Shown here piece by piece: positions 27,419 through 35,963 of a DNA stretch of 64,000 nucleotides. This DNA is from Advenella sp. FME57 (GTDB taxonomy: Bacteria > Pseudomonadota > Gammaproteobacteria > Burkholderiales > Burkholderiaceae_B). Numbering within the stretch: the first letter of the stretch is position 1; each line of letters begins with the position of its first letter. The position numbers and the translations under genes were made by a program. The stretch covers positions 287,001-351,000 of the forward strand of contig NZ_JABUXU010000002.1 in NCBI RefSeq assembly GCF_014897675.1, read 5' to 3'. Below the pieces are notes generated by a model, which searched no databases, was not told the origin of the DNA, and saw nothing but the letters and a program-made list of their open reading frames with translations.

Positions 27419-28570
27419 TTAGCGCAAGCCCAGGCCTCGTGCGATAATGCCGCGCAATATTTCGCGCGTACCGCCACGTAGCGAGTAGCTCGGGCAAATC
27501 TGGCTGACGAACGACAGTGTATTGATCAGTTCTGTCGAGGGCATGTGAGCGGGATACAGGCCAAGGCACCGGTCGATCAGTTTGGGAATGTCCTGCTCGA
27601 GCGAAGTGCCGTAATCCTTGACCAGCGTGGCTTCAAGCGCCGGATTCTGTCCATTGGCCAGTTTTGCTGTCACCGCAAGTGACATGGTGCGCAACACCGC
27701 CAGGCGCGCTGTGATTTCGCCCACCGTGCTTTGAATAACCGGGCTGCCCCAATCCTGTTGACGACACTCGCGGATAAAGCATTCGACCAATGCCATGCTG
27801 GAATACAGGCGTTCCGGTCCGCTGCGCTCGAAAGCCAATTCTGCATTGACCTGCTCCCAGCCCGCGCCTTCCTGGCCGATCAAAGCTTCTGGCGTCAACT
27901 GTACGTCTGTAAAAAATACTTCCGAGAAGTGGGCATCGCCGGCCAGGTCATGAATGGGCCGGATGGTGATGCCTGGCAGGCTCAGGTCGATAATAAATTG
28001 TGAGAGGCCTTTGTGCTTTTCCTGGGCGGTGCCACTGCTGCGCACCAATGCGATCATGTAATGCGAGTGCTGGGCATTGGTGGTCCAGATTTTGCTGCCA
28101 TTGAGCGTCCATCCATCATCATTTTTTATGGCCCGAGTACGGATGCTGGCCAGATCGGATCCCGAGTCGGGTTCGCTCATGCCAATACAAAAGAAGGCTT
28201 CGGCCCGACAGATTTTAGGCAGATAGAAATCGCGTTGTGCCTGGGTGCCATAACGCAGGATCAACGGGCCGCTTTGCCGGTCGGCAATCCAGTGTGCCGA
28301 TACGGGCGCGCCGACGCCCAGCAATTCTTCGGATACCACGAAACGGGTGAAGTAGCCTTTGTCGGCGCCTCCATATTGCTGCGGCAGGGTAAGGCCCAGC
28401 CAGCCTTGCTGCGCGAGCTTTTTGCTGAAATCAGCATCGAATCCCATCCATGACCGGGCGCGGTCAAACGCAGTCATGTGCTGCGTATTTTCCTGGATGA
28501 ATGCGCGAATCGGTTGCCGTACGTTTTCGTCCTGGTCTGGCAGCCGGGCAAGTTCAAGATTTGTCAGCAT
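27419..28570 (-). CDS. Acyl-CoA dehydrogenase
   Basis: A 383-residue flavoprotein. It has FFCIGMSEPDSGSDLASIRT (FAD and substrate-binding strand domain), WTLNGSKIWTTNAQHSHYM, and a C-terminal bundle ending SYSLRGGTREILRGIIARGLG, the family's FAD-contact tail. It introduces an alpha-beta double bond into an acyl-CoA and passes electrons to ETF. It is translationally close to the shorter dehydrogenase. Substrate unknown. Confidence 0.9.
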   Translation of the reverse strand: MLTNLELARLPDQDENVRQPIRAFIQENTQHMTAFDRARSWMGFDADFSKKLAQQGWLGLTLPQQYGGADKGYFTRFVVSEELLGVGAPVSAHWIADRQSGPLILRYGTQAQRDFYLPKICRAEAFFCIGMSEPDSGSDLASIRTRAIKNDDGWTLNGSKIWTTNAQHSHYMIALVRSSGTAQEKHKGLSQFIIDLSLPGITIRPIHDLAGDAHFSEVFFTDVQLTPEALIGQEGAGWEQVNAELAFERSGPERLYSSMALVECFIRECRQQDWGSPVIQSTVGEITARLAVLRTMSLAVTAKLANGQNPALEATLVKDYGTSLEQDIPKLIDRCLGLYPAHMPSTELINTLSFVSQICPSYSLRGGTREILRGIIARGLGLR

Positions 28571-28606
28571 AGTTGCTCGCTCTGTTTTGCCGATGTCATG
28601 TCTGAA

Positions 28607-29071
28607 TTATTGCGGGCGGCCAGCCAGCATCCGCTTTACGTCATAACTGATTACGACCACATCGTGTTGATTTTTGATGTCAATGTGAGTATCGACGACG
28701 GCGCGATTCTGCTTGCTGGTCGGTTTGATACCGGTGACCAGGACATCTGCATGAACGGTGTCGCCGGCGATGACCGGCGCCAGCATCTTTTTATGCACTT
28801 CGAGCAAGGCAAGGCCGGTGCCCTGGACCATTGATTGCATGAGAATGCCTTCAATGATGCCGTAGGTAAGCGCACCGGGCACGGGCCTGCCCGATATGGC
28901 GCCGGCATCGAAGGTCTTGTCTATGAAGATGGTTTCGAGCATGCCGGTGCAACTGATAAAATTGATGATATCGGTTTCGGTGATGGTCCGCTTGAAGGTA
29001 ACAAACTTTTGTCCCACTTGCAGATCCTGCCAGTAAAATCCCATGCCCAGTATTTTTGGGTCGTTTTGCAT
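28607..29071 (-). CDS. MaoC-like hot-dog-fold dehydratase
   Basis: A 154-residue single-domain protein of the R-hydratase type. It has KFVTFKRTITETDIINFISCTGM (entry of the hot-dog fold with catalytic-region Asp), GRPVPGALTYGIIEGI and VIAGDTVHADVLVTGIKP. It would hydrate the enoyl-CoA made by the dehydrogenases. It lies between the CaiB gene (gap 14) and the dehydrogenases. Confidence 0.86.
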   Translation of the reverse strand: MQNDPKILGMGFYWQDLQVGQKFVTFKRTITETDIINFISCTGMLETIFIDKTFDAGAISGRPVPGALTYGIIEGILMQSMVQGTGLALLEVHKKMLAPVIAGDTVHADVLVTGIKPTSKQNRAVVDTHIDIKNQHDVVVISYDVKRMLAGRPQ

Positions 29072-29085
29072 TTTTTATACTCCTG

Positions 29086-30309
29086 TTAAGTGGTTTGGTC
29101 CGGCTGGTCAGCGCCCACAATATGTTGCTCACGTAAATGATTGATTTGTTGTTGCGAATAGCTCAGCTGATCCAGAATTTCCTGGGTGTGTTCGCCAAGC
29201 CGCGGCGGCATTTTCAATGGCACTTGTGAGTTTGACAGGCTGACCGGATTGTTTGTGAAGCGGTAACGGTGACCCTGGTCGGTCAGCTCCGAAAAAAAGC
29301 CCGCAGACTGCAAATGGGGATCCTGCTCCAGCTCGTTGAGCGTATTGATACGTGCCGCAGGAATTTCCTGCTCATCGCAAAATTGCAACCAATGTGCGGT
29401 GGACTGATTTTTAACGATGCTGCCAGTCAGCTCATACAGCTGGTTGATATTCTGTGTGCGTGCACTGATGCTGTGAAAGCGGCTGTCCTGCGCCAGTTTG
29501 CCATGGCCCGATTCTATAAAGAACCGCTTCCAGTGCTCATCGGTATAGGGCATCATGCAAATATGGCCATCTGTGGTCTGGTATGGTCGGCGCCATTCGG
29601 ACAGCACCCGGACATAACCCGCGTCCAGATCCTTGTCGGCCAGATGACGTCCGTAGAAATGTTCAACCAGCACATACGAGACCATGGATTCGAACATCGG
29701 GATTTCGATCAGTTGCCCGCGGCCATCGCGCTCGCGCTGGAAGAGGGCGGCCAGAATCGCGTGGGCAGCCATCAGGGCGCAGGTTTTATCGGCGGCAATG
29801 ATCGGCATATAGCGCACGGCGCCGGTCTGTTGCCTGATCAGATCCGGTATGCCGGACAAGCCCTGAATAATATCGTCATACGCCGGCATGCCGCTATAAG
29901 CGCCATTTGATCCGTAACCCAGTAGCGCTGCGTAGATCAGTTTCGGATTGCGCCGTGTCAGTGTGGCCGGATCCAGTCCCAGCTTATTCAGTTTCTGGGG
30001 ACGGATGCTATGCATGAAGACATCTGCGTGTTCCAGTAATCGCTGCAGCACCTCGAGCCCTTCCGAGGTTTTGATGTTGATTGCGATACTTTTCTTGTTT
30101 CTGTTGGAACCCAGAAAAACGGCGGACAAACCTTCCTGGTAGGCTGGTCCGGTATACCGTGTGGAATCGCCCTGTAGCGGTTCAACTTTGATCACCGTGG
30201 CACCATAGTCGGCCAGGATCAGAGAGGCGTACGGACCAAAGACCACGGAGGTCAGGTCAACAATGGTAATACCGGCCAATGCGCTGGGAGAGGATGTGAT
30301 GTCGTTCAT
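29086..30309 (-). CDS. CoA transferase, CaiB/BaiF family (family III)
   Basis: A 407-residue family III CoA transferase that moves CoA between carboxylic acids. Seen are the N-terminal IVDLTSVVFGPYASLILADYGATVIKVE-type Rossmann entry (abridged as LTSVVFGPYASLILADYG), NRNKKSIAIN and AYDDIIQGLSGI; the catalytic Asp lies in the segment around LNKLGLDPATL and YAALLGYG. Start 30309 (MNDITSSPSALAG) is chosen since the upstream in-frame extension is not conserved. It is the first gene of the acyl-CoA operon. Confidence 0.89.
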   Translation of the reverse strand: MNDITSSPSALAGITIVDLTSVVFGPYASLILADYGATVIKVEPLQGDSTRYTGPAYQEGLSAVFLGSNRNKKSIAINIKTSEGLEVLQRLLEHADVFMHSIRPQKLNKLGLDPATLTRRNPKLIYAALLGYGSNGAYSGMPAYDDIIQGLSGIPDLIRQQTGAVRYMPIIAADKTCALMAAHAILAALFQRERDGRGQLIEIPMFESMVSYVLVEHFYGRHLADKDLDAGYVRVLSEWRRPYQTTDGHICMMPYTDEHWKRFFIESGHGKLAQDSRFHSISARTQNINQLYELTGSIVKNQSTAHWLQFCDEQEIPAARINTLNELEQDPHLQSAGFFSELTDQGHRYRFTNNPVSLSNSQVPLKMPPRLGEHTQEILDQLSYSQQQINHLREQHIVGADQPDQTT

Positions 30310-30749
30310 ATTATGATTTTCCGAATAAGGAAAAGCATAAGCATAAATACGATATTGGTCCAATATTAAAAATAGATTATTTGATATTAAATCGGTATCA
30401 TAAACGCACACAGATTCTGCTCAGCGATTGGGCTGCATTAGCATTAGATTGGATAGTTGAAAGTATTGCCCGGCGTGAAGCCGCTGCCCGGACGCACTGG
30501 CAAGATTGTCACTTGGCCTTGCGTATGGCGTACATGTCAACAGGGTGGTTGTGCGAAATAAGCCGCAACAGGCAATGGCGATTGTAATTGTGATTTTCAG
30601 TGCAAGCGCGCAAGGTTATGCTAAGTGTGTTCGCAAGGGGTGAACATACGGGCATGTTTCAATAGCGCTTTTTCAAGACCAGTGCCAATGTTATCCGCAA
30701 TGATTTCATTGCCTACAGGACAGGGACAAGGCGCGGGGCGGTTCTACGA
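30310..30749. other. 440-base promoter region of the acyl-CoA operon
   Basis: Contains the palindrome at 30352-30366 and AT-rich promoter-like DNA. A 68-residue plus-strand frame at 30381-30587 has no ribosome-binding site and no recognisable content, so I do not call it. Confidence 0.4.
30352..30366. promoter_or_regulatory. Perfect palindrome upstream of caiB-like gene
   Basis: ATATTGGTCCAATAT is a 7+1+7 perfect inverted repeat 42 bases upstream of the CoA-transferase start. Position and shape suit a repressor or activator binding site for the acyl-CoA operon. The protein that binds it is not evident. Confidence 0.5.
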
Positions 30750-30995
30750 TCACTGCCAGGAGCTGTGAACCAACCTGATAGATTGGGCCTCATTCAGGCG
30801 TTTGGCTTCTTGTTCTGCGTAGTCCCGCTCTCCCGGCTCATATGAGCCTTCATACAGACAACTGCTGCGATGCCACTTGCAATCGTTGTGGCGATCGGCA
30901 GCGACAGGCTTTTTATTGGCGCCTCCACCGCAGCCAGCAATAAAGACGGCGAGAGACAAGACAACGGCGCATCGGCTAAACGTTTGAACAGACAT
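30750..30995 (-). CDS. Small predicted lipoprotein
   Basis: An 81-residue protein with a lipoprotein signal peptide: SVQTFSRCAVVLSLAVF then lipobox IAGC, followed by a Gly-rich start of the mature part and a short polar domain with two Cys (DCKWHRSSCLYEGSYEPGE). That Cys-containing segment recurs in small proteobacterial lipoproteins without known function. Probably anchored to a membrane; no operon partner. Confidence 0.65.
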   Translation of the reverse strand: MSVQTFSRCAVVLSLAVFIAGCGGGANKKPVAADRHNDCKWHRSSCLYEGSYEPGERDYAEQEAKRLNEAQSIRLVHSSWQ

Positions 30996-31193
30996 GCTTC
31001 CTTCTCCGAAAGAGGTGCAACGGCCATTTTATAGCATGTCTGCCAAACGCCAGGATTTATGGGTGGATAAAGCGGGAAAACGGCGCTGAGTGAGGCGGCA
31101 TTCTCTGGAGCTTGGCGAGCGTATTGAGCCGCTGGAGCGTAGTTGACTGCGAAGCTTGTCGCCAGACGCCGTTGACCGGTTGTGGTTGATGAT

Positions 31194-31394
31194 TCAGTTG
31201 TTGATATCGGGATCCATCACGAGCTGTCCGACAACTGTGAGCAGTTCAGGAGCGATCTGTTCAACCCGTTGCTTTGTCATCTCCGGAGCGACAGACATGG
31301 CCGGCAGAGTATGGAGCAGCGTGACGCTGGCGGCGATTGAATTGCGCTCCATGAAACCGCGGATCTGATGGGCCGGACTGCGCCGCAAGCCCAA
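31194..31394 (-). pseudogene. Possible C-terminal remnant of an IclR-type regulator
   Basis: The minus-strand frame ending at 31194 reads SIAASVTLLHTLPAMSVAPE and then an amphipathic helix ERVEQIAPELL-like (QRVEQIAPELLTVVGQLV). The strand-plus-helix pattern resembles the end of an IclR effector domain. The 5' two-thirds is missing: only about 60 bases separate it from the isochorismate synthase gene. It may be a decayed regulator; the family match is weak and by eye. Confidence 0.3.
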
Positions 31395-31455
31395 GCATGA
31401 TGCAGGCTTTTGTGCTAATGTACAGTGTTTTTAATCGACTGTTACAGGTATTGAT

Positions 31456-32670
31456 ATGTCCAGGGAGCCAGATATTTCGGCAGCAGCAAATACAAATGAC
31501 GAAATAGCGTCGAACGGGTCAGTAGGGCAATGGCTTATTAATGATTTTCGAATCGGCGATTTTTTCTTTGCGTCTCCTCAGCGACAATGGAGAGCAAGCC
31601 GCCACGATGTGGCTGCCGTAGCTTATCAGCCGGCGAATGCAGAAACGGTGAATGCCCTGTTCGATAAGGCGCGCAAGCATGGTGTGGCAGAGCCTGTCAT
31701 GTTTGGATTGGTGCCATTTGATGTGAGCCGCCGTGCCAGCCTGGCAATTGCTTCGCACGTAGACAGCGCGTCTATCCCCGCTGAGCAGGTCAAACGTTCC
31801 GAAGCCAGCGGCAGGCCACAAATTGCGGCTCAGAAGCCCGTCCCTGAACCCGAATATTACGGTGATATGGTGCGCAAGGCGCTTGGCCTTATGTCGGAAG
31901 ACGGCTTGCGCAAGATTGTATTGGCGCGCACCATGGAGGTCACCCTTGATCGTCCGCTGGACTATTCGCGTCTTCTGCCAGATCTGCTTTCACGCAACGC
32001 ACTCGGCTATACGTTCGCCATCCCCGTATGGGAAGACGATGACCAGACGGTTCCTGCCGGCATGATGGTAGGTGCCAGCCCGGAACTCCTGGTGCGCCGT
32101 GTAGGAGATACGATACATGTGAATCCGCTGGCCGGTTCGATCGGCCGCAATCAGGATCCGTCAAAGGATCAACTGCTGCGGGATGGCTTAGCCATGTCGG
32201 AAAAGGATCTGCGCGAACATTCCTACGTTGTCAATGATATCGTGCGTATCCTGCAAGAGCATTGCGTTGATCTGGACATCCCTGAGGGTCCTTCGGTCAT
32301 TGGCACCGATACACTGTGGCATTTATCGACCTACATTACAGGTCGGCTGCGTAATCCTGCCATGTCCGCGCTGGAACTGGCCTGTGCGCTGCACCCAACT
32401 CCTGCCATCTGCGGTTATCCGACAGCAACGGCGTTCTCGCACTTGGCCCAATTGGAGCCATTCGATCGTAGTTACTTTGCCGGGTTGGTGGGGTGGCAGC
32501 AGGCCGATGGAGATGGTGAATGGGCATTGTCCTTGCGATGCGCACTGCATACAGGTGAAGACAAATTGCGGCTGTTTGCCGGAGCGGGTATTGTGACCGG
32601 ATCCGATCCCAATCATGAAATTGTTGAAACGGCCACCAAAATGGAAACCTTCATGCGAGCCATTCGTTGA
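31456..32670 (+). CDS. Isochorismate synthase, DhbC/EntC type
   Basis: A 404-residue chorismate-utilising enzyme. It contains the catalytic-Lys segment LRKIVLARTMEV, GASPELLVRRVG, LAGSIGRN, EKDLREHSYVVNDI, HLSTYITGRL, ALHPTPAICGYPTATAF and FDRSYFAGLVGW, which together identify the isochorismate synthase branch. It makes isochorismate for catecholate siderophores or salicylate. None of the usual followers (dhbE, dhbB, dhbA) is present; the next gene is a tctC. It may be an orphan left after operon loss, or supply another product. No clear Fur box is seen upstream. Confidence 0.88.
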   Translation: MSREPDISAAANTNDEIASNGSVGQWLINDFRIGDFFFASPQRQWRASRHDVAAVAYQPANAETVNALFDKARKHGVAEPVMFGLVPFDVSRRASLAIASHVDSASIPAEQVKRSEASGRPQIAAQKPVPEPEYYGDMVRKALGLMSEDGLRKIVLARTMEVTLDRPLDYSRLLPDLLSRNALGYTFAIPVWEDDDQTVPAGMMVGASPELLVRRVGDTIHVNPLAGSIGRNQDPSKDQLLRDGLAMSEKDLREHSYVVNDIVRILQEHCVDLDIPEGPSVIGTDTLWHLSTYITGRLRNPAMSALELACALHPTPAICGYPTATAFSHLAQLEPFDRSYFAGLVGWQQADGDGEWALSLRCALHTGEDKLRLFAGAGIVTGSDPNHEIVETATKMETFMRAIR

Positions 32671-32728
32671 TTCCGTTTGTTTACTCGTTATTCAAAGCCA
32701 TATTTTTACAATAAAAGGAGAACGCAGA

Positions 32729-33700
32729 ATGCGTAGATGGTTTCAAGCGGGATTTTCCGCCATTGCACTTAGTATCTCGACAATTTCCATGGCAGCAGGA
32801 TCCTGGCCAGAGCGTCCCTTGACGCTTGTCGTGCCGTTCGGTCCCGGTTCCAGTCCCGATCAAATGGCGCGCGTCATTTCCGAGCAGGCAAGCAAGACAC
32901 TGGGTCAACCCATCGTGATACAGAATCGTCCTGGTGCCAGCGGCAATCTGGGAACCAATGTGATCGCCAAGTCCAAACCCGACGGTTATACCTTTGGCGT
33001 ATCCATTACCGGCCCGCTGGTCAACAACACGCTTATCTACAAGGACTTACCCTACGATCCCAAAAAGGACCTGGTGCCGCTGACGTTGGCTGTGCACCAG
33101 CCAAACGTGCTGGTCGTGCCGGCAAACTCTCCCATCAAGACACTGCCGCAATTGCTTGAGGCCATGCGTAATCCGAAGTCGCAATACAATTTTCCTTCGA
33201 CCGGAACAGGCACGATCGCGCATTTGTCAGTCGAGTTACTTCTGCAACGTGTGGGTGGAAAGGCTGTTCATGTCCCATATGCGTCTTCACCGGCGGCGCT
33301 GTCCTCCCTGCTGTCAGGCGATGGGCAGTTTGCGGCACTTCCACCGATTGCTGTCATGCCCATGGTGAACGACAGACGGTTGCGCGCATTGGCAGTTGTG
33401 TTCAATGAATCTACGGATATGTTTCCGAATATTCCGACGCTTGCCGAGCAGGGAGTAAAAGACATTGAAGGATCAGGCTGGATAGGCTTTGTCGCGCCTG
33501 CCGGCATGCCGGACGATGTCCGACAAACCCTGACCGATGCACTGATTGCGGCAATCCATGATCCAAACGTGCAGCAGCGCCTGAAGGCGCAATACATGCT
33601 GCCTGTGGGTAATCAGCCGGAAGAGTTTGCCCGCTATATGGACGAGGAGCTCAAGCGCTGGGGACCGATCATTAAGCGATTGAATCTGAGTGTGAATTAA
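32729..33700 (+). CDS. Bug/TctC-family periplasmic binding protein
   Basis: A 323-residue secreted receptor. Signal peptide MRRWFQAGFSAIALSIST ending near SMAAGSWPERPL, mature motif LTLVVPFGPGSSPDQMARV and VIQNRPGASGNLGTNVI. The ATG at 32729 follows AAAGGAG; the frame is open further upstream, overlapping the isochorismate synthase gene, but lacks a ribosome site. It lies 58 bases after that gene in the same direction. Whether they share a function is unclear. Confidence 0.89.
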   Translation: MRRWFQAGFSAIALSISTISMAAGSWPERPLTLVVPFGPGSSPDQMARVISEQASKTLGQPIVIQNRPGASGNLGTNVIAKSKPDGYTFGVSITGPLVNNTLIYKDLPYDPKKDLVPLTLAVHQPNVLVVPANSPIKTLPQLLEAMRNPKSQYNFPSTGTGTIAHLSVELLLQRVGGKAVHVPYASSPAALSSLLSGDGQFAALPPIAVMPMVNDRRLRALAVVFNESTDMFPNIPTLAEQGVKDIEGSGWIGFVAPAGMPDDVRQTLTDALIAAIHDPNVQQRLKAQYMLPVGNQPEEFARYMDEELKRWGPIIKRLNLSVN

Positions 33701-33861
33701 GGTGATGGGCCGGGCTCTGGCTCGGGCTCTTCATCATAAAAGGGGGACAAGCGGTATTCATTAAACTTGTATTCGCGAAAAACCAAGTTTAATGGTGGTA
33801 ATGCCGATGTCCCGGGCAATTTCTATATCACGATTCAGTGGCGCGGTAATCCAGCGCGTAC

Positions 33862-33890
33862 AAAAAACAAAAGGTCTCCATATGGAGACC
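33862..33890 (-). terminator. Terminator of the tRNA-Arg gene
   Basis: GGTCTCCATATGGAGACC (33873-33890) is a perfect 18-base palindrome; read on the minus strand it is followed by TTTTGTTTTTTG. It lies 10 bases beyond the tRNA 3' end, a normal place for a tRNA terminator. Confidence 0.85.
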
Positions 33891-33900
33891 CTAAGTAATG

Positions 33901-33947
33901 TGGCGCGCCCGGCAGGATTTGAACCCACGACCCCTTGGTTCGTAGCC
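33901..33947 (-). tRNA. tRNA-Arg(ACG), 3' half only (probable attachment site)
   Basis: On the minus strand the sequence from the anticodon loop CTACGAA through the T-arm GGGTTCAAATCC to GGGCGCGCCA matches bacterial tRNA-Arg(ACG), including the encoded CCA. The D-arm and 5' acceptor strand are absent: upstream of GGCTACGAACC the sequence is unrelated. Integrating elements that cross over in the anticodon loop leave exactly this footprint at one end and an intact tRNA at the other. The intact copy is not in the window. Confidence 0.85.
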
Positions 33948-33997
33948 GGATTGTCTATGCGGGTATTTGTTTTTTAAATTCAATGAGTTGGCTGGAT

Positions 33998-34030
33998 ACA
34001 ACTGTACTATAAATCGAGATATACAGTTGT
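33998..34030. promoter_or_regulatory. Inverted repeat upstream of the transfer operon
   Basis: ACAACTGTA (33998-34006) and TACAGTTGT (34022-34030) are perfect 9-base inverted repeats with a 15-base spacer. TAGTACAGT-like half-sites recur before the first gene. A repressor site controlling traL onward is likely; the regulator is not identified. Confidence 0.45.
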
Positions 34031-34167
34031 TGTAAGTTCCTGATTTTTAACACTGCGATTTCCCGCAATAGTACAGTTTTCGATAGTACTGATCGTGAAA
34101 ATATCAGAGAACCGAAGCGCGTAAGAGATTATTTTGTTACGAATTCGTTATTATTTTAAGGGATTAT

Positions 34168-34935
34168 ATGAGATCAGTTCATATCGTTATCCAAGGGAAG
34201 GGAGGCGTTGGCAAAACCTTTATTTCCTCTATCCTTGCCCAATACTATTTAGAAAAAAACGTGGACCCGGTACATTGTTTTGATACGGATCCGGTAAATA
34301 GGAGTTTCAGCCAGATTGCTGCTTTGAAAGTGGAGCTTATCAATATCCTAAATAAAAAGAACGAGATCGATGCCAGGCAGTTTGACCCTTTGGTGGAAAA
34401 ACTCATTTCTGTTGACGGAATCCGGATTATCGATAATGGGTCAACTTCTTTCATTCCACTGCTTGCTTATATGAATGAGAATGGTGTTGTGGACTTTTTG
34501 CGCGAAGCAGGCACCACAGTCTATTGCCATGTGCCATTACAGGGTGGCCAGGCATTTGGCGATACGATTTTAGCACTTGCTAAGGTCCTGAAATCATTGA
34601 AAACCCAAACGGTTGTCTGGCTAAACAATTTTCAGGGTCAAGTTGTCGATAATGTCCAGGGGTTTCAAGACATGGGTGTCTATAAAAGTAACAAAGCGTT
34701 GATTTGCGGAATAGTTGATATTCCAGATCGTTCTAAGGATACGTTTGGCATGGATATTCGTAGTATGACTGCTCAGAACCTCACCTTTGACGAGGTCACG
34801 CAATCGGACAAGTTCTTCATAATGAGCAAACAACGGATTTTGATGTTTAAGCGCGGTATATACGAGCAATTAGACGCTATTAATTTCGGAGAGAAAAATG
34901 AATCCCAAATCGTGGAGAAAGAGCGTCAGGCATAG
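34168..34935 (+). CDS. traL: TraL-like conjugal transfer ATPase (ParA/MinD fold)
   Basis: A 255-residue P-loop protein with the deviant Walker A GKGGVGKT at residues 10-17 and the DTDPVNRSF segment shared with TraL of IncP plasmids. The role of TraL in transfer is not well defined; the fold is that of partition ATPases, but no ParB partner or par site follows, and the next genes are TrbM- and TraM-like, so transfer rather than partition is favoured. Overlaps trbM by 38 bases. Lower GC than the chromosome to the left. Confidence 0.75.
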   Translation: MRSVHIVIQGKGGVGKTFISSILAQYYLEKNVDPVHCFDTDPVNRSFSQIAALKVELINILNKKNEIDARQFDPLVEKLISVDGIRIIDNGSTSFIPLLAYMNENGVVDFLREAGTTVYCHVPLQGGQAFGDTILALAKVLKSLKTQTVVWLNNFQGQVVDNVQGFQDMGVYKSNKALICGIVDIPDRSKDTFGMDIRSMTAQNLTFDEVTQSDKFFIMSKQRILMFKRGIYEQLDAINFGEKNESQIVEKERQA

Positions 34936-35494
34936 CGTGCCAGCGCTTATTGTAGTGATAGCCGCCAATTGGGCGGTTTTTTTATGGCCGGCCTATGCCC
35001 AAGACGCAGAAGAATCCCAAGGGGACGAGCGACTGGCCTGCGGCGCCGTGCTATGCCTTGCCAGTGGTGCTGGCCGTGGAGAAAGTGAGTGCAATGAGTA
35101 TTTGAATAAATACTTTTCCATTAAATTCACCCGTCCTGACAAGACATTCGAGGCTCGCAGAGATTTCTTGAATCTGTGCCCAACATCTCATAATGTGGAA
35201 AACAATATGCCAGCTTTGGTCAATGCCATTGCCAGGGGTGCAGGCAATTGCGATGCCGCCTATTTGAACAACCTAAACAAGGCTTATTACGAGAAAACAA
35301 CGGTTGATAAGGGCTGGAACAAGTGGTCACGCGACGATGATACGGTTCGTATCGAACGGGTGGAATACGTCAGAAACCAGTTGCCGGGCTATTGCAAAGT
35401 GTACGACGAGAACGAGTACACGCAAGGGGTGATCCCGATTTATATCGGAATAGAAAAAGAGGACGGTCATTTCATTGATCCTCCAATTCAGTAG
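34898..35494 (+). CDS. trbM: TrbM-like conjugal transfer protein
   Basis: A 198-residue secreted protein. The signal segment VPALIVVIAANWAVFLWP ends at AYA/QDAEE, followed by the family features LACGAVLCLASGAGRGESEC, a YFSIKF strand and FLNLCPTS. TrbM/KikA proteins are periplasmic accessory factors of IncP-type mating systems with conserved cysteines. The start overlaps traL by 38 bases, and its signal-peptide codons contain a terminator-like hairpin. Confidence 0.78.
   Translation: MNPKSWRKSVRHSVPALIVVIAANWAVFLWPAYAQDAEESQGDERLACGAVLCLASGAGRGESECNEYLNKYFSIKFTRPDKTFEARRDFLNLCPTSHNVENNMPALVNAIARGAGNCDAAYLNNLNKAYYEKTTVDKGWNKWSRDDDTVRIERVEYVRNQLPGYCKVYDENEYTQGVIPIYIGIEKEDGHFIDPPIQ
34962..34983 (+). 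terminator. Terminator-like hairpin inside trbM
   Basis: CCGCC (34962-34966) pairs with GGCGG (34972-34976) across a 5-base loop, then seven T. It falls just after the traL stop and within codons about 22-29 of trbM, so it could end or attenuate traL transcripts. Confidence 0.5.
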
Positions 35495-35505
35495 TTTGAT
35501 GGTGC

Positions 35506-35528
35506 CGGTCTCGTGACCGGCTTTTTGT
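35506..35528 (+). terminator. Intrinsic terminator between trbM and traM
   Basis: GCCGGTC (35506-35512), loop TCGT, GACCGGC (35517-35523), then five T. It lies 12 bases after the trbM stop and just before the next ribosome-binding site. Confidence 0.75.
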
Positions 35529-35543
35529 TGGAGGGAGGTCAGT

Positions 35544-35963
35544 ATGCAGACCAGGAAAGATGAGCTGGTTAATGAAGTCTTTGCTCTGACAAAAGTCAAA
35601 CTGTCGCCCGATGACCCCTTGTTTGCCGTGATCTTGTTGCAAGAACAGCGCCTGCAGCGCGCGTTAGAGAAACAAAGCTCTGACCGCAGCAACCAAAACA
35701 AAGCGTTCTTCGCACAACTTGACGAGCGTCAGATCAAGATCGATTCGATGTATTCCGAGCTTGTCCAGTACCGGGAGCGGGTGGTGGCGGAGTTGCTTGC
35801 TAAAAACCAGCAGATTGCTCTCCAGGTCGAAAACCGGGTGCAGCGTAAGGTTTTGGACCGCATACAGCGCCTGAGGCAACAGGTCGTCGTCTTCCTGATG
35901 TTGGCTGTTTTATTGACGCTGGGTATCGGCTCGGTGTTTCTACAAATGAGAGGATGGCAATGA
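35544..35963 (+). CDS. traM: TraM-like conjugal transfer protein with C-terminal membrane anchor
   Basis: A 139-residue protein. It begins with a short conserved-looking head (TRKDELVNEVFALTKVKLSP, then DDPLF), has a long helical, coiled-coil-like middle rich in Gln/Glu/Arg, and a C-terminal hydrophobic segment VVVFLMLAVLLTLGIGSVF. This layout and its place after a TraL-like gene match TraM of IncP plasmids. Function in transfer is not defined. It ends in an ATGA overlap with virB1. Confidence 0.6.
   Translation: MQTRKDELVNEVFALTKVKLSPDDPLFAVILLQEQRLQRALEKQSSDRSNQNKAFFAQLDERQIKIDSMYSELVQYRERVVAELLAKNQQIALQVENRVQRKVLDRIQRLRQQVVVFLMLAVLLTLGIGSVFLQMRGWQ

Larger units (their letters stand above)
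33701..34167. other. 467-base junction region: chromosome to integrated element
   Basis: Holds the tRNA terminator, the tRNA-Arg 3' fragment and an inverted repeat, all listed separately. Left of the tRNA fragment a minus-strand frame translates as RDIEIARDIGITTIKLGFS before a stop; it looks protein-like but is too short to identify and may be the end of a lost gene. Confidence 0.5.

Noticed and set aside
30381..30587. 68-codon plus-strand frame upstream of the acyl-CoA operon
   Set aside because: No ribosome site and no family features; it occupies the promoter region.
33792..33977. Open frame across the tRNA fragment
   Set aside because: It runs antisense through the tRNA terminator and tRNA half and has no ribosome-binding site, so it is accidental.
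34168..34935. Plasmid partition protein ParA
   Set aside because: The P-loop and fold fit, but the DTDPVN segment and the TrbM/TraM-like neighbours match TraL, and no parB or centromere-like repeats follow.
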